A stretch of DNA of 64,000 nt from Neomesorhizobium albiziae (GCF_900114255.1 NZ_FOSL01000003.1:7501-71500), one strand, 5' to 3'; positions 10,525 to 20,932 are shown, counted from the stretch's first letter. The notes: generated by a model not told the origin, from the sequence alone. Translations and numbers: made by a program.

Positions 10525-12795
10525 TCAGAGCGGAATGTTGTGTTGTTCGGCAAAGGCCAGCAGGTCGGCCCGCATATTCTTCGCCGCATTCGGATGCTCC
10601 AGCGCGGCTTCGAGATGCGCGGCAAGCGTTTCAAGCGGCAATTCGGTGAGCATGGCCTTGACCGGGCCAATGGCCGCGGGCGACATCGAGATTGAGCGAT
10701 AGCCAAGCCCGATCAGCGCCATCGCCGAGATCGGACGCCCGGCCAGCTCGCCGCACAAGGTGACCGGCGTGCCGACGCGGTGGCCGGCATCGGCGATCTG
10801 CTTGAGCACCCTGAGGAACGGCACCGAAAGCGGGTCGAAGCGCTCGGAAAGCTGCGTGTTGCCGCGATCGGTCGCCATCACGAACTGGAACAGATCGTTG
10901 GAGCCGACCGAGACGAAATCGACCGTGCGCATCAGTTCGTCGAGCTGCCACAAAAGCGACGGCACCTCGATCATCGCGCCGAGCTTCAAAAGCGTCGGCA
11001 GGTCATGGGCGAAACGCGACAGGTGGCGGACCTCGCGGTCGATGACCTCGCGCGCCTGCATGATCTCGCCGATCTCGGTGACCATCGGCAGCATGATGCG
11101 CAGCTCGCGGCCGCCTGCCGCCTTGAGCAGCGCGCGCACCTGGGTCCGGAGCAGTGCCGGTCGGTCGAGGGTGAGCCGGATGGCGCGCCAGCCGAGCGCC
11201 GGGTTTTCCTCGTGCGCGACGCTCTTGAAGTAGGGCAGCACCTTGTCGCCACCGATATCGATGGTGCGGAAGGTCACCGGCTTGTCGCGCGCCGCATCGA
11301 GCACGTCGCGGTAAAGCCGCTCCTGCGCTTCGGCGCGCGGGAACGTAGCCGCGACCATGAACTGCAGTTCGGTGCGGAACAGGCCGATACCCGCGGCACC
11401 CGATTCGGCAAGTTGCGGCAGGTCGACGGCCAGACCCGCATTCATTAGCAAGTCGACATGCATGCCGTCCTTGGTCGACGACGGCTTCTTGCGCAATTCA
11501 CGGTAAAGTTCCTGCCGCCTGGCGCGGAAGCGCACCTTTTCGGCATAGGCGGCCTCGACGTCTGGCTGCGGGCGCAGATGGATGCGGCCCTCGTCGCCGT
11601 CGACAATGACGGCGTCGCCATTTTCGGCCATCGACACCGCGCCCTTGACCTGTCCGGCGACCGGGATGCCCATGGCGCGCGCCACGATGACGACGTGGCT
11701 GGTGACCGCGCCGTCCTCCAGCACCAGCCCGCGCAAGCGGTCGCGCGGATAGTCGAGCAATTCGGCAGCCCCCATCGAGCGGGCGACGATGATGGCGTCG
11801 CGCGGCAAGGTGGCGGCCAGCACTTCCGGGCCATGACCCATCAACTGCCGCAGGAGGCGGTTGGCGAGGTCGTCGAAATCGCTCATGCGCTCGCGCAGAT
11901 AGGGGTCGGTCATGTGCAGCATGCGGGCCCGCATGTCGCTCTGCACCTTTTCCACCGCCGCTTCGGCCGTCAGGCCGTTGCGCACCGCTTCTTCCAGCCG
12001 CCGCACCCAGCCGCGATCGTTGGCGAACATGCGGTAGGCTTCAAGCACCGCCCGGTGCTCGCCTTCGAAGGCGACATCGCGGCGCTCCAGCATGTCGTCG
12101 ATCGACAGCCTGAGCGAACCCAGCGCCTGCTCCAGCCGCCGCGTTTCCTCGTCGCTGTCCTCGTTGAAAAGATTGGTGACGACAATGCGCGGTTCGTGCA
12201 GCACGACATGCCCGAGCCCGACGCCTTCGTTGAAGGAAAGCCCGGCAAAACTCGCCGGCCGGCGCAGGTCGAGTTCGAGGCCGGGGCGGGTGAGCCGCGC
12301 CAGGTCGCCGGTGGCGATCATCTCGGCAATCACCATGGCGGTGGTTTCGAGCGCTTCGAGTTCGTCGTCGCGGTAATGCCGCTTGGTACGGTTCTGCACC
12401 ACGAGAACGCCGAGCGTGCGCCCTGCTCTCAGGACCGGCACGCCGAGGAACGAATTGTAGATCTCTTCGCCCGTTTCCGGCAGATATGCGAAGGCCGGAT
12501 GCTTCTGCGCGTCGGAAAGGTTCAGCGCCCGTGCGCTGGCCGCGATGGTGCCGACAAGGCCCTGCCCCAGCCGCAACTGCGCCAGGTGGACGGCGCCCGG
12601 GTTCAGACCTTCGGTGGCATAGAGTTCGAGCACCGAATCGGCGCGCAGCACATAGAGCGAGCAGACCTCGGCGACCATGTTCTGGGCGATTTCGCGGACG
12701 ATGCGGTCAAGCCGCTCCTGCGGCTCCAGCGGCTCTGCCATGAGCTCGCGGAGCCGTCTCAGAAGCACGCGCGGTCCGGCGGCCATATCACGCAT
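10525..12795 (-). CDS. ptsP: Phosphoenolpyruvate-protein phosphotransferase PtsP (enzyme I-Ntr)
   Basis: A 756-residue enzyme I paralogue. Residues about 20-160 form a GAF sensor domain ([14 protein letters not shown] through VQNRTKRHY). Then comes the enzyme I N-terminal domain with the phosphohistidine motif [17 protein letters not shown], and the PEP-binding barrel ([33 protein letters not shown]). It transfers phosphate from PEP to NPr and then EIIA-Ntr, a regulatory phosphorelay sensing nitrogen status. The start at 12795 (MRDMAAGPR) has GGAG at ideal spacing; the TTG at 12807 has not. It lies between lysC and prfA, a normal rhizobial order. Confidence 0.96.
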   Translation of the reverse strand: MRDMAAGPRVLLRRLRELMAEPLEPQERLDRIVREIAQNMVAEVCSLYVLRADSVLELYATEGLNPGAVHLAQLRLGQGLVGTIAASARALNLSDAQKHPAFAYLPETGEEIYNSFLGVPVLRAGRTLGVLVVQNRTKRHYRDDELEALETTAMVIAEMIATGDLARLTRPGLELDLRRPASFAGLSFNEGVGLGHVVLHEPRIVVTNLFNEDSDEETRRLEQALGSLRLSIDDMLERRDVAFEGEHRAVLEAYRMFANDRGWVRRLEEAVRNGLTAEAAVEKVQSDMRARMLHMTDPYLRERMSDFDDLANRLLRQLMGHGPEVLAATLPRDAIIVARSMGAAELLDYPRDRLRGLVLEDGAVTSHVVIVARAMGIPVAGQVKGAVSMAENGDAVIVDGDEGRIHLRPQPDVEAAYAEKVRFRARRQELYRELRKKPSSTKDGMHVDLLMNAGLAVDLPQLAESGAAGIGLFRTELQFMVAATFPRAEAQERLYRDVLDAARDKPVTFRTIDIGGDKVLPYFKSVAHEENPALGWRAIRLTLDRPALLRTQVRALLKAAGGRELRIMLPMVTEIGEIMQAREVIDREVRHLSRFAHDLPTLLKLGAMIEVPSLLWQLDELMRTVDFVSVGSNDLFQFVMATDRGNTQLSERFDPLSVPFLRVLKQIADAGHRVGTPVTLCGELAGRPISAMALIGLGYRSISMSPAAIGPVKAMLTELPLETLAAHLEAALEHPNAAKNMRADLLAFAEQHNIPL

Positions 12796-12870
12796 CGGGC
12801 TCTCCAACAGCTTTGGCCGGCGCCTTCCTCCTCGAAGTGCCGGTCATGCCGCGACTGGAATCTCGTCTGT

Positions 12871-14124
12871 CTACTGCTTATCCAGACCGTACACGGAATG
12901 CAAAGTGCGAACTGCAAGTTCCGTATAGGGACCGTCGATCAGGATGGAAATCTTGATCTCCGACGTGGTGATGGCGCGGATATTGATCGACTTTTCCGAC
13001 AGCGCCCTGAAAGCCGTCGCCGCGACGCCGGCATGGCTGCGCATGCCGATGCCGATCACCGAAACCTTGGACATGCCGGCTTCCGATTGCACGACGTCGA
13101 AACCGATCGTTTCCTTGACCTTGCCCAGCACGGCCAGCGCCTTGTCGATGTCGCCGGACGGCACCGTGAAGGTCATGTCGGTGAACTTGCCGTCCTCGGA
13201 GATGTTCTGGACGATCATGTCGACATTGATGTTGGCTTCGGCGAGCGGACCGAAGATGCCTGCCGCCACGCCCGGCCGGTCGGCGACGCGCCGCAGCGAG
13301 ACCTGGGCTTCGTCCTTGGCGTATGCAATTCCGGTAACGACCTGCTGTTCCACGATTTCATCCTCGTCGCAAATGAGCGTTCCGGGCGGGTTGTCGAAAT
13401 TCCCCATGCCCGGAGCATCGGGGTCGTCGAAGGAGGATCGCACAAAAGTGCGTACCTTGTGCACCATGGCAAGTTCGACCGAACGGACCTGCAGCACCTT
13501 GGCGCCGAGCGAGGCCATTTCCAGCATTTCCTCGAAAGAGATTTTTGCAAGGCGCCGGGCTTTCGGCTCGATGCGCGGGTCGGTCGTGTAAACACCGTCG
13601 ACGTCGGTATAGATGTCGCAACGGTCGGCCCTGACGGCTGCGGCGATCGCCACCGCTGACGTGTCGGAGCCGCCACGACCGAGCGTGGCGATGCGGTTGT
13701 CCGGCCCGATGCCCTGGAAACCGGCAATGACGGCCACCTGCTCCTCGCCGAAACGCTTGATCAGGAACGAACCGTCGATGTCGACGATGCGCGCCGCGCC
13801 ATGGGCGTTGTCGGTCTTGATCGGGATCTGCCAGCCTTGCCAGGAGCGTGCATGCACGCCCATGTTTTGCAGCGCGATGGCCAGCAGGCCGGCGGTGACC
13901 TGCTCGCCCGAGGCGACGACGGCGTCGTATTCGCGCGCATCGTGCATAGGCGATGCTTCGCGCGTCCAGCCGACCAGTTCGTTGGTCTTGCCGGCCATCG
14001 CGGAGACAACGACCGCGACCTCGTGTCCGGCGTCGACCTCGCGTTTGACGTGGCGCGCGACGTTGCGGATGCGGCTGATGTCGGCGACCGAAGTTCCGCC
14101 GAATTTCATCACGATGCGCGCCAT
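12871..14124 (-). CDS. lysC: Aspartate kinase
   Basis: A 417-residue monofunctional aspartokinase that phosphorylates aspartate as the first step towards lysine, methionine and threonine. The kinase domain opens with the KFGGTSV phosphate loop at residue 7. The GRGGSDTSAVAIAAA and DVDGVYTTDPR segments bind substrates. Two C-terminal ACT domains (about 270-417) give feedback control by lysine and/or threonine. The start at 14124 (MARIVMKFGG) is fixed by the position of the KFGG motif. ptsP follows 75 bases downstream. In related genomes lysC usually faces ubiG; here ubiG is 6.8 kb away. Confidence 0.97.
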   Translation of the reverse strand: MARIVMKFGGTSVADISRIRNVARHVKREVDAGHEVAVVVSAMAGKTNELVGWTREASPMHDAREYDAVVASGEQVTAGLLAIALQNMGVHARSWQGWQIPIKTDNAHGAARIVDIDGSFLIKRFGEEQVAVIAGFQGIGPDNRIATLGRGGSDTSAVAIAAAVRADRCDIYTDVDGVYTTDPRIEPKARRLAKISFEEMLEMASLGAKVLQVRSVELAMVHKVRTFVRSSFDDPDAPGMGNFDNPPGTLICDEDEIVEQQVVTGIAYAKDEAQVSLRRVADRPGVAAGIFGPLAEANINVDMIVQNISEDGKFTDMTFTVPSGDIDKALAVLGKVKETIGFDVVQSEAGMSKVSVIGIGMRSHAGVAATAFRALSEKSINIRAITTSEIKISILIDGPYTELAVRTLHSVYGLDKQ

Positions 14125-14489
14125 GAACCTGTAAAGCCTTCTGAATGCGCCGGCGGGGACCGGAACCTGAAACGAAAGCGCCCCGGGATGGCCAGGGCGC
14201 GAATGCGCGGTTTCCATAGCCAACTCGGCAAATTTGCGCAAGAAGAGCATCAGCCGGTTGGCGCAAGATAGGGCTGCAATCCTAAGGGTTGATGATGGAT
14301 TTCATGAATCCCGTTGAAATTGCCACAGGCCTGCCGTTTCGTGACGGCAAATCTGCTCGGTTGGCGCTCGGCCAATCCCAATTGCTGGAATCTGACCGGC
14401 AGCCTTTTCTCCGAAACCTGAGACCGCGCTTCCCAAGTGTATCCCATTGCCTATATAAGGATACACGAACGCGTATAGAGGAGCGCATC
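14125..14489. other. Gap between lysC and vapB
   Basis: Divergent leader region for lysC (minus) and vapBC (plus). Apart from the inverted repeat at 14437-14466 I see no gene, hairpin terminator or leader-peptide gene in it. Confidence 0.6.
14437..14466 (+). promoter_or_regulatory. Candidate VapBC operator
   Basis: GTGTATCC at 14437-14444 and GGATACAC at 14459-14466 are perfect inverted half-sites 14 bases apart. The AT-rich CTATATAAGG between them could serve as the -10 box. The site ends 23 bases before the vapB start, the usual place for toxin-antitoxin autoregulation. Confidence 0.55.
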
Positions 14490-14735
14490 ATGGCGTTTCA
14501 CATCAAGAACCGCGAAACCGACGCGCTTGCCCGAAAAGTCGCCCGGCTGAAAAAGACAGGACTTACCGAGGCCATCCACATCGCGCTCAGCCACGAACTG
14601 GAGCGCGAACAGGGCAAGCCGTCACTGGTGGAAACCGGCGTCCAGTTCTGCCGCGACCTGCGCGCCAGGGGCAGGCCGGAACGAGGCAAACCCGCGGACA
14701 AGGCCTTTCGGGACAGCCTTTACGAGGACCGCTGA
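14490..14735 (+). CDS. vapB: Type II antitoxin, VapB/PSK transcription-factor family
   Basis: An 81-residue protein. Its N-terminal FHIKNRETDALARKVA and TGLTEAIHIAL segments match the Rv0623-like VapB family, whose members bind DNA with the N-terminal part and neutralise the toxin with the C-terminal tail (here Arg/Gly-rich, ending RDSLYEDR). The start at 14490 follows a clear GAGGAG ribosome-binding site; a longer frame from 14289 would run through the operator. Its TGA shares one base with the toxin ATG, so the two are translationally coupled. Confidence 0.88.
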   Translation: MAFHIKNRETDALARKVARLKKTGLTEAIHIALSHELEREQGKPSLVETGVQFCRDLRARGRPERGKPADKAFRDSLYEDR

Positions 14736-15130
14736 TGTTTATCGACGCCTCAGCCCTGACGGCGCTTCTCACCGACGAGAACGATGCCCGCGAACTCCTG
14801 TCCCGCATGCAGGGGGCTCCCACCCGCATGACCTCGCCGCTGGCAATATGGGAAGCTGTTATCGCGATTGCCCGGATACTCGATCTGGAAATCGACGAGG
14901 TGGCCGGCAGCGTCCAGCGGTACCTGACATTGATGGAGATCGAGACGGTTTCCGTACCGCCTGAAACGGCGGGAATAGCGCTCGACGCATTTGCTCGCTA
15001 CGGCAAAGGGCGCCACCCGGCCAGGCTGAACTTTGGCGACTGTTTCGCCTATGCCTGCGCCCGCCATTTCGGAAAGCCGCTTATGTTCAAGGGCGGCGAT
15101 TTTCCGCAAACCGACATCGAAGCCGCCTGA
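14735..15130 (+). CDS. vapC: Type II toxin VapC, PIN-domain ribonuclease
   Basis: A 131-residue PIN protein of typical VapC size. The acidic metal-binding residues are visible: Asp4 in MFIDASAL, Glu in AIWEAVIAI (about 43), and Asp in the LNFGDCFAYA block (about 98), which is the family signature. VapC toxins cleave tRNA or rRNA when VapB is degraded. The gene starts inside the vapB stop codon. Nothing looks truncated, so the module should be functional. Confidence 0.92.
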   Translation: MFIDASALTALLTDENDARELLSRMQGAPTRMTSPLAIWEAVIAIARILDLEIDEVAGSVQRYLTLMEIETVSVPPETAGIALDAFARYGKGRHPARLNFGDCFAYACARHFGKPLMFKGGDFPQTDIEAA

Positions 15131-15164
15131 CCGTGTTCCTGCCACCCTGGAGGGATGCGGCGCG

Positions 15165-15213
15165 GAGCATGATCTTTTCCGAAAACCGGTTCCCACTTTT
15201 CGGGATCATGCTC
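15165..15213. repeat. GAGCATGATC/GATCATGCTC palindromic repeat, copy 1
   Basis: A 49-base imperfect palindrome opening GAGCATGATC and closing GATCATGCTC, with CCGAAAACCGGTT inside. A second copy is at 51106-51154. This is a familiar kind of dispersed intergenic element in Mesorhizobium-like genomes. Confidence 0.8.
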
Positions 15214-15253
15214 TAAGGTTGCGGCGTCGCAAGGTCAGAAAGAAGCCGACCAG

Positions 15254-17119
15254 ATGGCTGAACAACGCGTGCAACGCCGGCTCGCCGCCATTCTGGCCGC
15301 GGACGTGGTCGGCTACAGCCGCCTGATGGGAGCGGACGAGCAGGGAACGCTTGTCGCACTGAAGGAACACCGCAGCCAGCTGGTAGACCGCAAGATCGCC
15401 GAACATGAAGGCCGGATCGTCAAGCTCACCGGCGACGGCATGCTTGTCGAATTCCCGAGCGTGGTCAACGCGGTGGCCTGCGCCGCGGAAATCCAGCGCG
15501 GCATGAAGGCGCGCAACGCCGATGTTCCGAAGAGCCGGCGCATCGATTTCCGCATCGGCGTCAATCTCGGCGATGTCGTGGTCGAGGAAGGCGATCTTTT
15601 CGGCGACGGCGTCAACGTCGCCGCGCGGCTCGAGGGCATCGCCGGGCCGGGTGAAATATGCGTGTCTGCTTCGGTGCGCGAACACATCGGCAATCGGCTC
15701 GAATTGCCCTTCGACGATATCGGCGAACAGGCCCTGAAGAACATAGAGCGTCCGGTTCGGGTGTATCGCGTCGGCCTCGCGCCGGAGCCGCGTGCGGCAT
15801 CGGCCGAAACGTTTGTGAATGGCTCTACCAAGGCTAAGCCGTCGATTGCCGTGCTTCCGTTCAGCAATATGAGCGGCGACCCCGAGCAGGATTATTTCGC
15901 CGACGGGATGACCGAGGACCTCATCACCGACCTTTCCAAGGTCTCGGGCCTTTCGGTCATCGCCCGCAATTCGGTCTTCACCTACAAGGGCAGATCAGTC
16001 GACGTGCAGGAAGTGAGCCGGCGCTTCGACGTGGCGACGATCCTGGAAGGCAGTGTGCGCAAGGCCGGCCAGCGCGTGCGCATCAACGCCCAGCTGGTCG
16101 ACGGCCGGGAGGGAACCCACCTGTGGGCCGACCGCTACGACCGCGACCTGACCGACATCTTCGCGCTGCAGGACGAGATCACCCACGCCATCGTCGAGCA
16201 GCTGAAGGTGAGGCTGCTGCCGGCCGAAAAACAGGCGATCGAGGCAGCGCCGACGCAGAACATGGATGCCTACAACTACTACCTGCAGGGGCGGCATTTC
16301 TATCATCTGCACTCGACCCAGCACGCGCTGCTCGCCCAGCGGCTTTTCCGCAAGGCGGTGGAGCTCGACCCTCTCTACGCGCGGGCCTATTCGGGCCTGG
16401 CGGACTGCGCCTGGTTCCTGTTCACCAATCACCACGAAAGCGCCAGCGTCGACGCGATCCTGACGGCGAGCACGACCGCGCTGCGGCTGGACCCGACGCT
16501 TGCCGAGGCACATGCCTCGCACGCCATGGCGCTGCATCTTTCGGGCCGCAACGCCGAGGCGCGGGCCGAATTCGAGAAAGCGATCGGGCTCGATCCCAAC
16601 CTGTTCGAAGTCTTCTACCTCTATGCCTATGCCTGCCGCGACGGGGGCGATCCGGAAGGCGCGGTCAGGATGTACAGCCGGGCGTCGGAGCTTGCTCCGG
16701 ACGACTATCGCACCAAGATGCTGATGGCGGTGATGCTGCGGGACCTCGGCAGGATGCCGGAGTTCCGGGAAGCCGCCTATGAGGGCATCGGGCGCGCCGA
16801 ACGGGCGCTCGACGCCCATCCCGACATTCCGCTGGCGGCGTCGCTCGGCGCCTCGACATTTGCGGCACTTGGAGAGCGGTCGCAGGCGCTCGACTGGGCG
16901 GCGCGCGCCCTGACCATCGCGCCGGACGACCCGCTGACGCACTACAACGTCGCCTGCGTCTACGCGCTGTTGGGCGAAGAGGAGAAGGCTCTCGCGTTGC
17001 TGGAGCCTTGGAGCCGGCGCGTCAACAAGGTGACGAAGAACTGGCTGATGAACGACACCGATTTCGACAGCCTGCGCGAACACCCGCGCTTCAAGCTCCT
17101 CGTCGAACGCAACGCATAG
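15254..17119 (+). CDS. Class III adenylate/guanylate cyclase with TPR repeats
   Basis: A 621-residue cytosolic protein. Residues 8-175 form a class III cyclase domain. Metal ligands Asp17 (AADVVGYS) and Asp61 (TGDGMLVEF), purine-binding Lys57 and Asp114, and transition-state Asn121 and Arg125 (VNVAARLE) are all present, so it should be active; Lys/Asp at the base-selecting positions favours ATP. Residues about 195-320 are the region starting IAVLPFSNMSGDPEQDYFADG, which often follows such cyclases, and the rest is a string of TPR helices (about 330-610). Proteins of this layout are abundant in Rhizobiales and their inputs are mostly unknown. It has no obvious operon partner. Confidence 0.92.
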   Translation: MAEQRVQRRLAAILAADVVGYSRLMGADEQGTLVALKEHRSQLVDRKIAEHEGRIVKLTGDGMLVEFPSVVNAVACAAEIQRGMKARNADVPKSRRIDFRIGVNLGDVVVEEGDLFGDGVNVAARLEGIAGPGEICVSASVREHIGNRLELPFDDIGEQALKNIERPVRVYRVGLAPEPRAASAETFVNGSTKAKPSIAVLPFSNMSGDPEQDYFADGMTEDLITDLSKVSGLSVIARNSVFTYKGRSVDVQEVSRRFDVATILEGSVRKAGQRVRINAQLVDGREGTHLWADRYDRDLTDIFALQDEITHAIVEQLKVRLLPAEKQAIEAAPTQNMDAYNYYLQGRHFYHLHSTQHALLAQRLFRKAVELDPLYARAYSGLADCAWFLFTNHHESASVDAILTASTTALRLDPTLAEAHASHAMALHLSGRNAEARAEFEKAIGLDPNLFEVFYLYAYACRDGGDPEGAVRMYSRASELAPDDYRTKMLMAVMLRDLGRMPEFREAAYEGIGRAERALDAHPDIPLAASLGASTFAALGERSQALDWAARALTIAPDDPLTHYNVACVYALLGEEEKALALLEPWSRRVNKVTKNWLMNDTDFDSLREHPRFKLLVERNA

Positions 17120-17156
17120 AGCAGAGGGCCTCAGTCGAGCCGCCCTGCTCCGTTCC

Positions 17157-17914
17157 TCAGGTCTTCAGCCGGTAACCGGTGCGGAATATCCAGGCAACGA
17201 TAGCCAAGCACGCAGTGAGAAACGCCAGCGTCATGGCCAGGCTGACGCCAACGCCGACATCCGCGGTGGAGAAGAAGCTCCAGCGGAACCCGCTGACCAG
17301 ATAGACGACCGGGTTGAACAGCGAAACCGTCTGCCAGAACGGCGGCAACATGTCGATCGAATAGAAGGAACCGCCGAGGAAGGTGAGCGGCGTCACCACC
17401 AGCAGCGGGATGAGCTGCAGTTTTTCGAAGCCGTCGGCCCAGATGCCGATGATGAAGCCGAACAGGCTGAAGGTAACCGCCGTCAGCACCAGGAACAGAA
17501 GCATGAACACCGGATGGTCGATGCGCAGCGACACGAACATACTGGCTGTGGCCAGGATGATCAGGCCGATCATGATCGACTTGGTCGCCGCCGCCCCGAC
17601 ATAGGAAAGCACCACCTCAAGATAGGAAACCGGCGCCGAAAGCACCTCGTAGATGGTGCCTGAGAATTTCGGGAAATAGATGCCGAACGATGCGTTGGCG
17701 ATGCTCTGCGTCAACAACGTGAGCATGATCAGGCCCGGCACGATGAAGGCGCCGTAGTCGACGCCGTCGATGGCGTTGATGCGCGAGCCGATGGCGGTGC
17801 CGAACACGACGAAATAGAGCGAGGTGGAGATCACCGGCGACACGATGCTCTGCAGCAGGGTGCGGAAGGTACGCGTCATCTCGAAGATGTAGATGGCTTT
17901 GACGGCGCGCCAGT

Positions 17915-17918
<4 letters not shown>
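17157..17918 (-). CDS. ABC-2 type transporter permease
   Basis: A 253-residue membrane protein with about six hydrophobic segments and the ABC-2 signature region near [14 protein letters not shown]. The N-terminal [13 protein letters not shown] and the closing [10 protein letters not shown] are typical of exporter permeases of the NodJ/DrrB/YadH class. Its ATG overlaps the stop of the upstream ATPase gene by 4 bases (ATGA), so the two form one exporter. The substrate cannot be read from sequence. Confidence 0.9.
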
Positions 17919-18841
<923 letters not shown>

Positions 18842-19009
18842 GAAGACTGCCGTCGCTGGCGGGAATTGGGGCTGAGATCGGTCGAAATACGGCCGGACCG
18901 GATTTCTATATGGGCTGCCACCCACGCAATACCACACCGGGCTGCCCGCGCGGTCGAGAATTTTATTGCGCCAGCGATGGCGCTTGCCCGGTCGGCTCGC
19001 CCGGATTAT

Positions 19010-19031
19010 CATTCAAGCATACACTTAAATG
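19010..19031 (+). promoter_or_regulatory. Candidate ArsR operator
   Basis: CATTCAAG and CTTAAATG are inverted half-sites (7 of 8 bases complementary) separated by 6 bases, lying just before the arsR-type gene start at 19040 and upstream of the divergent ABC exporter. The 22-base size and position fit ArsR/SmtB-type operators. Confidence 0.45.
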
Positions 19032-19039
19032 AGAGCAAG

Positions 19040-19387
19040 ATGGGCAAGGCCCCCGCCAAAGGCGACGTCTTTGCGGCAATCGCCGACCCGACCCGGCGGC
19101 GGCTGCTCGAAAGGCTGGTGGTCGGCGAACACTCGGTCGCCGACCTGACCCACGGGGCCGGCATGACGATGGCGGCAGTGTCGCTGCATCTCCAGGTCCT
19201 GTGGCGGGCCGGGCTGGTCAGCCGCCGCGTGGCCGGACGGCACCGTCTCTACCGGCTGCAGCCCGCGTCGCTGCGAACCGTGACCGACTGGGCCGAGACG
19301 TTGTCAGTGTTCTGGGACGAAAAGCTCGACTGGCTGGATGCGCTGGCAGAGAGGATGGATGCCGCAGCCGATCGACCTGACATTTGA
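19040..19387 (+). CDS. ArsR/SmtB family helix-turn-helix regulator
   Basis: A 115-residue winged-helix protein: IADPTRRRLLERL (the conserved ArsR opening), the recognition helix around MTMAAVSLHLQVLWRAGLV, and the wing RVAGRHRLYRL. No Cys/His metal pair is visible, so it belongs to the non-metal SdpR-like branch often found with ABC exporters or SRPBCC proteins. GAGAG precedes the start at 19040; the frame extends upstream without support. Its target may be the divergent ABC exporter, itself, or both (inference from the palindrome at 19010-19031). Confidence 0.9.
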   Translation: MGKAPAKGDVFAAIADPTRRRLLERLVVGEHSVADLTHGAGMTMAAVSLHLQVLWRAGLVSRRVAGRHRLYRLQPASLRTVTDWAETLSVFWDEKLDWLDALAERMDAAADRPDI

Positions 19388-19561
19388 GCACCTCGAGAAG
19401 TTTGCGGCAGCAGGGCAGCCCGGGCTTCCGGCTTGATGCAAAGCGCTCAACCTGAAACGAAGCCCCACGGTCAAAACCGCGTGATTGCCGTCGCCCGTCG
19501 GTGCTTCGCTCGTGAATGCGGGCTAAGCTCATACATCGTTGCAAGTTCGAGGAAGGCCGGC

Positions 19562-19864
19562 ATGAAAAAGATCGCGATCGCGGCACTGCTTTGTCTGGGT
19601 GCGGTCACCGCCCAGGCACAAACGCGCATCGATGCGTCGGGCATGAGCTGCGCCCAGATCCGCGCCGCGCTGGACAGGAATGGCGTCGCGGTCATCAGCC
19701 AGCGTTCGAAACGCAACCCCAGTTTCTCCAGCTCCGCCACCTATGTGAGGGACGGGCGTTACTGCGGCATCGGCCAGACGTTGCAACCGGCGAGCGTGGC
19801 CGCTGCCGACACAGGCAACTGCTACGTCCAGCGCTGCATGAGCAACGGCTCACGCTCCAGATAG
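19562..19864 (+). CDS. Small secreted four-cysteine protein (paralogue of the one at 58309)
   Basis: A 100-residue protein with a clean signal peptide (MKKIAIAALLCLGAVTAQAQ). The mature part has four cysteines: GMSCAQIRAAL, RYCGIGQ, TGNCYVQRC. It aligns over its whole mature length with the protein at 58309-58605: GM(S/T)C, then LxRxGVAV, (Y/F)CGxG, VAxADTxxCxVxxC. I do not recognise a named domain. Cysteine pairing suggests a periplasmic or secreted disulfide-stabilised fold. The start at 19562 is set by the signal peptide. Its neighbours (ArsR regulator, GH114 pseudogene) give no functional clue. Confidence 0.8.
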   Translation: MKKIAIAALLCLGAVTAQAQTRIDASGMSCAQIRAALDRNGVAVISQRSKRNPSFSSSATYVRDGRYCGIGQTLQPASVAAADTGNCYVQRCMSNGSRSR

Positions 19865-19908
19865 CCTGTCGAGGCGCGATTTCGCGCTGTTTGTAGTCCA
19901 CCACTGCT

Positions 19909-20758
19909 TCAGCACATCTCGAAGCGATAGGCCTTGTCTTCCGGCGTCGTCAGTTCGCGGTCGCGCAGGACGATCGGAATCTTGCCGCCACGCTTCGAAC
20001 AGGCCCGCGTGAACGCTTCCGGATCATTGTCGGGATACTCGATCTCCAGGACCTGATTGTAGATCGATGTGTAAGCGTCGCACTCGTCGTAGGCCTCGCA
20101 TTCCTCGGCGACGGCGAAATCGAAACCCGCCAGCGACCTGCCGGCCTCGCCGATTTCGGGGTTGTTCTTCTGCCCGACCGCAAGTCCGAGTTCGTGAGCG
20201 AAGTCCGACATCAGCCTGGCCAGCGCCAGATTGTCGTTCATGCTAAGCAGGCCAGACGACCTCGACCAGGTGTCCAGATTGTCAGGCTCGATGGCGCTAA
20301 AGCCCATCATCCGCGCATTTCCTGATCCACGGAGCGATCACGCTGAAAATGGCTTGCCGTTTTGCCGCGGTAGACGTGTCGAGGAGGAATTCGCCCGGCC
20401 AGTTCCCGTCCTCGACCGGTTTGCCGTCCTGGCCGCGCAGCAGGAGATCGGGGTGTTTTTCTTTCCACATGGCCGTTTCCTCGGCCTGGGTCTGAAAACC
20501 GTTGAAATAGCAGATCGAATAGACGCCGGGCGCCGCGGGCGACTGGCGGTCGCGGCTGACCGTCTTGACGCCAGCCGGCGGTGGGTAGTCGCCGCCGAGC
20601 TGTGAATCATAACCACCGTTCGGCGGCAGGAAGACGATGCCGGCCGCCTGCGCAGCCGAGCCGCTGGCATAATCGCCTGACAGCATGACGATTGCCGCTG
20701 TCGCCACGCCGAAAAACGGACATGGCGAAGGAAAAAGCCGTCGCGAAAGCGCGGACAT
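19909..20758 (-). pseudogene. Frameshifted endo-alpha-1,4-polygalactosaminidase-like (GH114) gene
   Basis: Two overlapping frames together encode one GH114-like protein. The N-terminal part (20758 down to about 20305) has a signal peptide and GGDYPPPAG, VYSICYFNG and WPGEFLLDT blocks; it runs into a TAG at 20297. The C-terminal part (to 19909) continues in the next frame with AIEPDNLDTW, GLAVGQKN and DFAVAEECEAYDEC, all family hallmarks. Removing one G from the GGG at 20303-20305 (minus strand) restores an unbroken ADDGFSAIEPDN junction. GH114 enzymes hydrolyse polygalactosamine in exopolysaccharides. It is either a recent single-base insertion or an assembly error; both halves otherwise look undecayed. 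Confidence 0.85.
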
Positions 20759-20932
20759 TCGAGCGGCACCCCGTAAATGGACAATCCAATCTCATCATGG
20801 ACTTGCTGGCCTTGCAAGCAGCCGGATGGCGCGGGCCGGCAGCAGGGCCTCGGCTCGCGACGCGGAAAATCGTGCCTTGACTTTCGGCTCCCGGGACCCG
20901 ACTTCCTGTCCTCCGAAGGGAGACCGACATTC

